Below are positions 33,280 through 41,400 of a stretch of 64,000 nt of DNA, one piece after another; the stretch's first letter is position 1; each line of letters starts with the position of its first letter. The DNA comes from Mannheimia glucosida (GTDB lineage: Bacteria > Pseudomonadota > Gammaproteobacteria > Enterobacterales > Pasteurellaceae), in NCBI RefSeq assembly GCF_046267875.1, contig NZ_CP176502.1, positions 744,001 to 808,000 on the forward strand. The letters run 5' to 3'. The notes beneath the pieces were generated by a model. The model worked only from the letters and a program-made list of their open reading frames with translations. It made no database searches and was not told the DNA's origin. A program made the translations under genes and the position numbers.

Positions 33280-33303
33280 AGACGTCTAGATTTCTAGATG
33301 CAA
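33280..33303. promoter_or_regulatory. MetJ operator (tandem met boxes)
   Basis: One perfect met box AGACGTCT (33280-33287), immediately followed by AGATTTCT (6 of 8) and a weaker AGATGCAA. The 8-bp repeat unit in tandem is the MetJ binding pattern. Located between metJ and mlaA. Confidence 0.85.
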
Positions 33304-33376
33304 AACGGCTTTTTGTTTTGTATTTTTTATCAACTTCGCTACAATGGGCGAAATTTCTCTGCAAAAGGTTCAATTT

Positions 33377-34132
33377 ATGAAACTCAAATCGTTCAAACCG
33401 ATGTTTATGCTACTCAGTGTGGCATTTTTAACCGCTTGTTCATCAAGCATTAACCCAGAAACCGGCGTGCGAGATGACCCACTTGAGGGGTTTAACCGTG
33501 CGATGTGGAAAGTCAATTACGAATATTTAGACCCTTACGTGTTAAAACCGGCAGCTAAAGGTTGGAAAGAGTATGTACCAAGCCCGGTTAAAACAGGCTT
33601 AATTAATGTTGCTAATAACCTTGATGAGCCGGTTAGCTTTGTAAACCGCTTAATTGAAGGCGAAGGTAAAAAAGCGATGGTTCACTTCAATCGCTTCTGG
33701 ATCAACACTGTGTTTGGTTTAGGAGGGTTAATTGACTGGGCAAGCTTAGACGATGGCTTACGTTTAAATAACGGACAACGTGGTTTAGGCGAGAGTTTAG
33801 GAACTCACGGCGTGCCTTCCGGCTCTTATATTATGATGCCGGCTTATGGAGCAACCACACCTCGTCAAGGTATTGGTAGTGCGGTGGAAACCGGTTATTC
33901 GGTGCTGACTTATGTTGGGTCACCTTGGTCTATCGCTAAATTTGTGGTGCAAGGGGTAGATACCCGTTCTAAATTATTAGAACAAGATGCGTTGTTAGAG
34001 CAAGCTCAAGACCCTTATGTTACCTTCCGTGAAGCTTATTTCCAAAACCTTGAATTTAAAGTGAAAGATGGCAATGTTGAGCAAAGCCAGCAAGAACAGC
34101 TTTCGGAAGAAGAGTTGAAGAATATTGATTAA
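33377..34132 (+). CDS. mlaA: MlaA (VacJ) outer-membrane lipoprotein
   Basis: A 251-residue lipoprotein with lipobox LTA-Cys21 (CSSS follows). It removes misplaced phospholipids from the outer leaflet and passes them to MlaC. Motifs: DPLEGFNRAMWKVNYEYLDPYVLKP, FWINTVFGLGGLIDWAS and ESLGTHGVPSGSYIMMPAYG. The ATG at 33377 (AAAAGG upstream) gives the correct signal peptide; the longer frame from 33344 would not. The C-terminus is rich in Glu/Gln, as in Haemophilus VacJ. The other mla genes are not here. Confidence 0.96.
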   Translation: MKLKSFKPMFMLLSVAFLTACSSSINPETGVRDDPLEGFNRAMWKVNYEYLDPYVLKPAAKGWKEYVPSPVKTGLINVANNLDEPVSFVNRLIEGEGKKAMVHFNRFWINTVFGLGGLIDWASLDDGLRLNNGQRGLGESLGTHGVPSGSYIMMPAYGATTPRQGIGSAVETGYSVLTYVGSPWSIAKFVVQGVDTRSKLLEQDALLEQAQDPYVTFREAYFQNLEFKVKDGNVEQSQQEQLSEEELKNID

Positions 34133-34172
34133 TTGATGTGAACGAGGGATGGTACGCCTCATCTAAAGCGTA

Positions 34173-34340
34173 CTCTCTCCCCTTGTGGGAGAGAGACCGA
34201 AAAATATTTCGTTCAGAAATATTTTTCAGAGAGAGGGGGAGCTTACAATATTAAGCCTAAAAATGACCGCTTACCCCTCTCCCTGATTTTTTCTTCTGCA
34301 CGAAGAAAAAATCTATCCCTCTCCCACAAGGGGAGAGGGG
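34173..34340. repeat. Composite inverted-repeat element, copy 2 (mlaA-mpl gap)
   Basis: Same layout as copy 1 at 15020-15157: CTCTCTCCCC/GGGAGAGAG hairpin; GAAAAATATTTC/GAAATATTTTTC around GTTCA (34199-34227); GATTTTTTCTTC/GAAGAAAAAATC around TGCAC (34285-34313); CCCTCTCCC/GGGAGAGGG (34317-34339). About 40 extra bases, including an ACCGCTTA uptake-like core, lie in the centre. Confidence 0.8.
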
Positions 34341-34368
34341 ATGACTCTAACATTTTAAATATAAAAAG

Positions 34369-35733
34369 ATGAAAAAACATATCCATATTTTAGGCATTTG
34401 CGGCACCTTTATGGGAGGTGTGGCAATGATTGCCCGTGAGCTTGGCTATAAAGTTACCGGCTCAGATACTAACGTTTACCCACCGATGAGTACCTTTTTA
34501 GCGTCTCACGGTATTGAAATTATTCCGAATTACGATGTCACTCAACTGCAACCGGCCCCTGATTTAGTGGTGATTGGTAATGCGATGAGCCGTGGTAATC
34601 CGTGCGTGGAATATGTGTTGGACAACCAACTCAATTACACCTCCGGCCCGCAATGGTTGCACGATCATTTGCTTAAAGACAAATGGGTACTGGCGGTTTC
34701 CGGCACGCACGGCAAAACTACCACAACAGGAATGTTAGCGTGGATTTTAGACCAAAACGGAATTGATACCGGCTTTTTAATTGGTGGTGTTGCCGGTAAT
34801 TTCGGTATTTCCGCTCGTGCCGGTAACAGCCCATTCTTTGTGATTGAGGCAGACGAGTACGATTCTGCGTTCTTTGATAAGCGTTCTAAATTTGTGCATT
34901 ACACCCCGAAAACGCTGATTATCAATAATATGGAATTTGACCACGCCGATATTTTTGATGATTTAAAAGCGATTCAACGCCAATTCCACCACCTTGTTCG
35001 CACTATGCCACAAAGTGGTTGTATTTTGTCGGCAATCGCAGATCAAAACGTGCAAGATACGCTAAAAATGGGCAGTTACAGCCAGCTTCAATTTATTGGC
35101 GAACAAAACGAATGGTTTGCCAAACCGCTAAATGCCGATTGCTCACAGTTTGAGATTTTTCACTTAGGCGTTAAACAAGGCGAGGTGCATTGGTCGATTA
35201 TCGGCAAGCACAATATGCACAATGCCTTAATGGCGATTGCAGCTGCCCACCACGCAGGAGTTGAGGTGCAAGGGGCTTGTGAGGCATTGGGTAAGTTTGT
35301 GAATGCCAACCGCCGCTTGGAAGTGAAAGGCGAGGTAAACGGCATTACCGTTTATGATGATTTCGCCCATCACCCAACTGCGATAGAAGCGACCATTGAT
35401 GCTTTGCGAGGCAAAGTCGGGAAAAACCAACGCATTTTGGCAGTGCTAGAGCCTCGTTCAAATACAATGAAAATGGGCGTACATAAAGATGAAATAGCCC
35501 CAAGCCTACACGATGCCGAAGCGGTATTTGTTTACCAGCCCGATATTATTGCGTGGAGTGTGAGTGAGATTACCAATGCGTTATCGCAACCGGCGTATTG
35601 GTCAGCAAATATTGATGATTTAGTCGAACTGGTCGTCAAAGAAGCCAAACTCAGCGACCACATCTTAGTGATGAGCAACGGAGCCTTTGGCGGTATTCAC
35701 GCGAAGTTGTTAGCTAAATTAGCAGAGCGATAA
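34369..35733 (+). CDS. mpl: UDP-N-acetylmuramate:L-alanyl-gamma-D-glutamyl-meso-diaminopimelate ligase
   Basis: A 454-residue Mur-ligase family enzyme of murein recycling, which reattaches tripeptide to UDP-MurNAc. Motifs: HILGICGTFMGGVAMIARELGYKVTGSD at the start, the P-loop AVSGTHGKTTTTGMLAWIL, EADEYDSAFFDKRSKFVHY and NANRRLEVKGEVNGITVYDDFAHHPTAIEATI. These are specific for Mpl rather than MurC. Monocistronic by context. Confidence 0.97.
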   Translation: MKKHIHILGICGTFMGGVAMIARELGYKVTGSDTNVYPPMSTFLASHGIEIIPNYDVTQLQPAPDLVVIGNAMSRGNPCVEYVLDNQLNYTSGPQWLHDHLLKDKWVLAVSGTHGKTTTTGMLAWILDQNGIDTGFLIGGVAGNFGISARAGNSPFFVIEADEYDSAFFDKRSKFVHYTPKTLIINNMEFDHADIFDDLKAIQRQFHHLVRTMPQSGCILSAIADQNVQDTLKMGSYSQLQFIGEQNEWFAKPLNADCSQFEIFHLGVKQGEVHWSIIGKHNMHNALMAIAAAHHAGVEVQGACEALGKFVNANRRLEVKGEVNGITVYDDFAHHPTAIEATIDALRGKVGKNQRILAVLEPRSNTMKMGVHKDEIAPSLHDAEAVFVYQPDIIAWSVSEITNALSQPAYWSANIDDLVELVVKEAKLSDHILVMSNGAFGGIHAKLLAKLAER

Positions 35734-35738
35734 ACCTT

Positions 35739-35775
35739 ACAAGCGGTAAAATTTTTGGAAAATTTTACCGCTTGT
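35739..35775. terminator. Uptake-signal hairpin after mpl
   Basis: A perfect 17-bp stem: ACAAGCGGTAAAATTTT and its complement around a 3-base loop, ending in TTTGT. It probably terminates mpl. Confidence 0.8.
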
Positions 35776-35893
35776 TTGTATAACCCATCTATTTTTGTGA
35801 TCTGCATCGAAAAATTCAAAATCATTTATGGATATTCATACATATTTTATTGAAAATAGTGACTAATATCTCTACCAATAAACAGAATAAAAT

Positions 35894-36883
35894 ATGAGCG
35901 ATTTAATTATTTATAACACGGAAGACGGCAAAAGCAATGTAGCCTTGTTAGTGGTTGAAAATGAAGCTTGGCTGACACAAAATCAACTTGCAGAACTTTT
36001 TGACACCTCTGTTCCAAATATAACCACACATATCAAAAATATCTTACAAGACAAAGAGTTAGACGAAAATTCAGTTATTAAGGATTATTTAATAACTGCC
36101 CAAGATGGCAAGAATTATCAAGTAAAGCATTATTCACTTGAAATGATTCTGGCGATAGGGTTTCGAGTTCGTAGCCCAAGAGCAGTACAGTTTAGAAAAT
36201 GGGCAAACAGCACATTACGCACTTATCTCGAAAAAGGTTTTTTAATTGATAGCGAGCGTTTGAAAAATCCGCAGGGTCGTTTAGATTATTTCGATGAATT
36301 ACTTGAACAGATTCGTGAGATTCGGGCAAGTGAATTGCGTTTCTATCAAAAAGTACGAGAGCTTTTCAAACTCTCTAGCGATTACGACAAAACAGATAAA
36401 AATACGCAAATGTTTTTTGCAGAAACGCAAAATAAGCTCATTTATGCAATAACCAAACACACTGCCGCTGAGTTGATTTGTCAACGTGCTGATGCGACTA
36501 AGATGAATATGGGATTAACTAGCTGGAAAGGAAAAGTCGTGCGTAAAGGCGATATTGTGATTGCGAAAAACTATTTAGATAATAATGAGCTGGATTCTTT
36601 AAATCGCTTGGTAATGATCTTTCTTGAAAGTGCCGAATTACGTGTGAAGAACAACCAAGATCTTACGTTAGGTTTCTGGCGAAGAAATGTAGATATGTTG
36701 ATTGAGTTTAACGGCTTTCCTGTATTAGGAAATGGTGGAACAATCACGCATAAACAAATGGAAAGCTTTGTCAGAGAGCAATACGAAAAATTTGATATTC
36801 AGCGTAAATGTTTAAAACAGAAAGAGGCAGATTGGGAAGATTTGCAGGCATTGGAAAAGTTAGAAAGTGAGCTAACACGGTAG
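35894..36883 (+). CDS. RhuM family protein
   Basis: A 329-residue cytoplasmic protein of the RhuM (virulence_RhuM) family, named after a Salmonella SPI-3 gene. Typical parts: WLTQNQLAELFDTSVPNITTHIKNIL (helix-turn-helix-like), VKHYSLEMILAIGFRVRSPRAVQFRKWAN and LRTYLEKGFLIDSERL, then FFAETQNKLIYAITKHTAAELI. No biochemical function is established. It stands alone between two uptake-signal hairpins and next to nothing related; family members often travel with mobile or defence-rich regions, but no such neighbours are visible. Confidence 0.88.
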   Translation: MSDLIIYNTEDGKSNVALLVVENEAWLTQNQLAELFDTSVPNITTHIKNILQDKELDENSVIKDYLITAQDGKNYQVKHYSLEMILAIGFRVRSPRAVQFRKWANSTLRTYLEKGFLIDSERLKNPQGRLDYFDELLEQIREIRASELRFYQKVRELFKLSSDYDKTDKNTQMFFAETQNKLIYAITKHTAAELICQRADATKMNMGLTSWKGKVVRKGDIVIAKNYLDNNELDSLNRLVMIFLESAELRVKNNQDLTLGFWRRNVDMLIEFNGFPVLGNGGTITHKQMESFVREQYEKFDIQRKCLKQKEADWEDLQALEKLESELTR

Positions 36884-36890
36884 TTAAACG

Positions 36891-36925
36891 CAAGCGGTAA
36901 AATTTCCCCAAAATTTTACCGCTTG
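36891..36925. terminator. Uptake-signal hairpin between convergent genes
   Basis: CAAGCGGTAAAATTT (36891-36905) and its perfect complement (36911-36925) with a 5-base loop, between the RhuM-like gene and ccp. Confidence 0.8.
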
Positions 36926-36930
36926 TCACC

Positions 36931-38085
36931 TTATTTTCTATACCGCTCATCTGTCAAGGTTTTTAAAAATGCTTCGAGGGCATCAATTTCTTCATCGCTT
37001 AAGGGTTTGGCTTTGAGTTTTTGGTGGGCGATAGTGGGTTCAAATTCTGCTTGTTGCCACGCCGTGCCGGTTTCAGGGTTGATTTTTCGCTCCGGGTTAT
37101 TGTAGCTGTCTAAAAACAGCAAAACAGTCTTTAATTCTTTAAACACACCGTTGTGCATATAAGGTGCAGTCACGGCAACATTTCGTAACGTTGGGGTTTT
37201 GAATTTGCCTTTTTGTGTTTCATCACCTTTAACATTTGGGTTTTCAAATAAGCCTAAATCGACAAAGTCTGGTGCGAAGCCGTTAACCGCTATCAAGTCT
37301 GGGTTGCCGGGTACGCCTACATTGTAATAGTGATAGTTGCTAAAGGTTTCTTCTTGGTGGTTTGCAGCACTCTGTAATTGGTGGCAACTACTACAATTAG
37401 TTTGAGCTTTATTGAAAAATAAAGCTCTGCCTTTTTCTTCCAATGCAGTTAATTGTTCCTCGCCTTTTAAAAATAGATCATATTTTGAATCAAATGGAGC
37501 GAGAAGTTTGTTTTCTTGCTGGAATGTCGCAATCGCATCTTCCATTGCTGCATAAACGCTTTCATAACTTTCCCATACCTTTTCACCGTAAAATTGCCCT
37601 AAAAATCGCTGATACATCGGCACATTATATAATCTTTTGGCTACTTCTAATTTGTTAGGCATTCCCATTTCATTTGGGTCGATAGGCGGCATACCGGCTT
37701 GCTCGGCGAGATTTTTGGCTCGCCCGTCCCAGAACTGCCCGCCGATATATTCTTGACTTTGCTCATCAAAGTGGAACTCAGGAGAGTATTTCGCATAAAG
37801 CATGGTCGGGGAGTTGCGTTTGCCGAATTTGGTCGGATCATCTCCTTGTGAAACCACGCCTTTTGCCGGAGTAGTGCGGTTATCAATAAAGGCATAATCC
37901 GGATTATGGCAGCTGGAGCAGTTTTGTGAACCGTTGTGTGACAGCATATTGTCAAAGAATAGAATTTGTCCAAGTAGGGGCTTATTTATTCCTTCTGCCG
38001 GTATAGTTCGAGGTGCTTTTTCTAGTGCCAAAGTTACGCCGGAAAATAGAGTTAAGCTAAAGATTAGAGGGAAGAATTGGTTCAT
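36931..38085 (-). CDS. ccp: Dihaem cytochrome c peroxidase
   Basis: A 384-residue periplasmic enzyme reducing hydrogen peroxide with electrons from cytochrome c or quinol. Sec signal MNQFFPLIFSLTLFSGVTLA. Two haem sites, both CSSCH (CSSCHNPDYAF and CSSCHQLQ). FFDNMLSHNGSQNCSSCH and FKTPTLRNVAVTAPYMHNG are family signatures. The length is slightly above the usual 320-350. A perfect FNR box lies upstream, in keeping with anaerobic control of peroxidases in other bacteria. Monocistronic. Confidence 0.93.
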   Translation of the reverse strand: MNQFFPLIFSLTLFSGVTLALEKAPRTIPAEGINKPLLGQILFFDNMLSHNGSQNCSSCHNPDYAFIDNRTTPAKGVVSQGDDPTKFGKRNSPTMLYAKYSPEFHFDEQSQEYIGGQFWDGRAKNLAEQAGMPPIDPNEMGMPNKLEVAKRLYNVPMYQRFLGQFYGEKVWESYESVYAAMEDAIATFQQENKLLAPFDSKYDLFLKGEEQLTALEEKGRALFFNKAQTNCSSCHQLQSAANHQEETFSNYHYYNVGVPGNPDLIAVNGFAPDFVDLGLFENPNVKGDETQKGKFKTPTLRNVAVTAPYMHNGVFKELKTVLLFLDSYNNPERKINPETGTAWQQAEFEPTIAHQKLKAKPLSDEEIDALEAFLKTLTDERYRK

Positions 38086-38209
38086 AAAAGCATACCTTTT
38101 TAACGATAACTACAGTGATAATTCAATAGTGTTGAATGATTATCCGTAAACCTTAGCTTATTTTAAAATTTCACTGCGTATAAATCTCCCCTCAAAATGA
38201 GGTAGTGGC

Positions 38210-38223
38210 TTGATTCAAATCAA
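38210..38223 (-). promoter_or_regulatory. FNR box upstream of ccp
   Basis: TTGATTCAAATCAA, a perfect FNR site 125 bases before the ccp start. A minus-strand -10-like TTTATA (38184-38179) lies about the right distance for a class-II promoter. The 38086-38448 gap also holds an uptake signal core (38239-38247) and the leader of the adhesin gene. Confidence 0.82.
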
Positions 38224-38390
38224 GGTGTTTTGCATTATAACAAGCGGTCAGATTCCTCATATTATTTACAATAAATTTACACTCCAGAAGATGAATTATA
38301 TTACAAATAGCGTAAAATACGCGCACTTAAATTTATGAGTCTAACTTTTTGTGGTCAGATCAAAATAGGTGGCGGTTTTTTATATTGGTT

Positions 38391-38428
38391 AAGATTATGT
38401 TGAACATAGGTTCTACGTAATCTTTTTT
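38391..38428 (+). terminator. Terminator-like hairpin in the adhesin gene leader
   Basis: AAGATTATGT pairs with ACGTAATCTT (one G-U wobble), with an inner GAAC/GTTC helix and ATAG loop, followed by TCTTTTTT. It ends 20 bases before the ATG at 38449. There is no upstream plus-strand gene to terminate, because ccp is divergent. Confidence 0.65.
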
Positions 38429-38448
38429 ATTTTTATATAGGGTCGATT

Positions 38449-41400
38449 ATGAATCAAATTTTTAAAGTTATTTGGAATCAGGCAACACAAAGTTGGGTTG
38501 CAGTATCTGAATTACAACGAGCGAAAGGTAAAACGAAATCTGTTAGTTCTGCAAGTAAGGCAACATTGGCTTTATTGGCTGGAGCTAGTGCTGTATTGGG
38601 AGCTACTAATGCTGTGGCTGTTGTATCTATAGGTTCAACAACAAGTAATTATATTTCAACGCAAGCAACGGCATCATCGGAAAACGCAATTGCTATTGGT
38701 GCGGATTCAATCTCAACAGGAAGATCTACTATTGCAATTGGTACAAATGCGAATGCAACACATAGAACAAATTTAGTGGATCCAGAAGATACTTCTTACA
38801 TTACTAGTAATACTGGTGTAGAGAGTCTCAATAATACTGGTCAGAATTGGGCATTAGTGCCTTCAATTGCTATAGGTATGGGAAGTTCTGCTACTTCTGC
38901 AAATGCGATAGCATTAGGAACAGATACTCATGCAACAGGTAACCGCGCAACAGCTTTTGGTGCAGGAGCTCTAGCTACTGGTAACCGTTCAACAGTAATG
39001 GGATGGAGATCTGCCGCCAGTGGCACTCGCTCATTTGCAATGGGTTCAGGTGCAACCGCAAATGCTGATTTTTCAGGTGCAATGGGGGATAAGTCTGTTG
39101 CAAATGCTACTTATTCTTTAGCTTTAGGTTCAAGTGCTAATGCAACTTCTACTGCAACTAGAGGTACAGCGATTGGTTATAATGCGACAGTTTCAGGTGT
39201 TAATGCGACAGCTTTAGGGGTAAGTGCAGTATCTTCCAACCAAGCTACGGTTGCAATTGGTGATAGTGCGAAAGCAAGCGCCGATTTTGCTATTGCCTTA
39301 GGCTCAGGTGCTAATGCAACGTTAGATAATTCTGTTGCTTTGGGGAGCAATTCAACCGTTTCCAACGCTGTGGCAGTTCCTTCTGCGACGGTAAATGGTA
39401 TTACTTATTCCGGCTTTGCGGCTAATACTACGGCAGCAGGGAATGTTGTTTCTGTTGGCTCAAACACGATCAAACGCCAAATCCAAAATGTGGCAGCGGG
39501 TCAGATTTCTGCTACATCAACCGATGCAATTAATGGTTCACAGCTTTATATGGCAATGAACGCAACAGGTAACCTTGCTAATTCAACTAAAAATATTTTA
39601 GGTGGTAATGCTACAGTAAATCCTGATGGTTCTATTACTTATACTAATATTGGTGGAACAAATAAAAATACCATTGAAGAAGCACTAAAAGCGGTAAAAA
39701 CAGAAGTTGTTGCAGGTAGCAATGTTAATATTACAAATGCAACCGGTGCGAATGGACAAACTATTTATACAGTAAATGCGTATAACACCACGGCAAATTC
39801 TTCTAGCCCTGATTACATTACTGTAACAGGTAAAGCTGCAACTGCTGCGAATACAACTAACTATGAAATTGGTTTAACTAAGAAAGCCATTGATGACTTT
39901 ACGAAAGATACCCAAGCTACTGTTGTTTCAAACGATGGTACAGTAACTGTAAAAAGTACAGAGAGAAATGCAAATGGCACGGTTATTTATGATCTTTCTG
40001 TCAATATTCCTGCGCAAGCAAGCCAAATTCAATATTTCTCTGTAAATTCAATCGTACCTGAGAATCAAGCTAATGATGGCGCGAAGAGCAGAAACTCAAT
40101 TGCGATCGGCCCGAATGCAACGGCAACAGGTGGAGAGCAAGCGGCAGTAGCATTAGGTACAAACTCAAATGCAAATGGTAACGGAGCGTTATCTTTAGGT
40201 GTGGCTACGGTTTCAAAAGGTATTCAAGCTACGGCAGTTGGTCATTCAGCAAATGCAACGGCTAATGGTACAACCGCACTTGGTCGCCAAACAAACGCGA
40301 CAGCAGGTGATGCTACAGCGGTAGGTTCTAATGCTAATGCAACGGCTGAAAAAGCCTCTGCCTTTGGTGTTGCAGCAAATGCGAGTGCAAATGCCTCTTT
40401 GGCCGTAGGTGCAAATTCAATTGCCTCAGCACAATCAGCAGTGGCTGTTGGTACACGTGCTAATGCAACAGCTCAATTTGCTACAGCATTAGGTATGGGG
40501 GCTCAAGCTACTCTGAATAGTTCTGTTGCTTTGGGTAGCGAATCAGTCGTAAGAGCAGCAACACCAACTGAAAATGCAACGGTAGGGGGTATTACTTATA
40601 ATGGCTTTGCCGGGGTAAATAAAGATACTAACTATGTTGTTTCTGTAGGCTCTGCAGATAAAGAGCGTCAAATCCAAAATGTGGCAGCGGGTCAGATTTC
40701 TGCTACATCAACCGATGCGATTAATGGTTCACAACTTTATATGGCAATGAATGCAACCAGTAACCTTGCAAATTCAACTGCAAATAATTTTGGTGGCGGT
40801 TCTGTTGTGAATCCGGATGGCTCTGTGACTCAGCCTAAATATAATGTAACGAATGCAGCTGGAACTCAGTATGGTAATACTGCAACAAATGTTGGCGATG
40901 CAATTACGAACTTAAATAACTATGTAAACCAAGGTTTCAATATTAAAGATAATGCGGGTACAACCAAAGGTACTGTGACCCCAAATGAATCTGTACAATT
41001 TGTAAACGGTAAAGGTACAGTTTCAAATGTTACACAAGAAGCTGATGGCGTAACTAAAGTAACCTTTGATGTGGATACCGGTTCTATCACGGTTGATAAC
41101 ACAACAGGTGCAGTCACTACCCCTACAGATGAAAATAAAGTTGCAACAACTAAAACAGTTGCTGATGCAATTAAAAATTCAGGCTTTACGGCAACATCTA
41201 GCCAAAGCGCAGGTGAAGTATCAGGTACTTCAGCTGAGTTGGTTAACCCCGGCGATACAGTAACTTTTGATGCAGGTAAAAATATCAAGATTACTCAAGC
41301 TGGTAGTAACTTTACTTTCGCAACTAAAGATACGGTTGAATTTGATAAAGTAACAACCAAAACGTTAGAGATCCCAACGGACACAGCAAATAAACCAATT

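Noticed and set aside
35894..36883. RhuM-like gene as the sign of a mobile island
   Set aside because: No integrase, attachment repeats or tRNA are near it, and both flanks are ordinary housekeeping genes with uptake-signal terminators.
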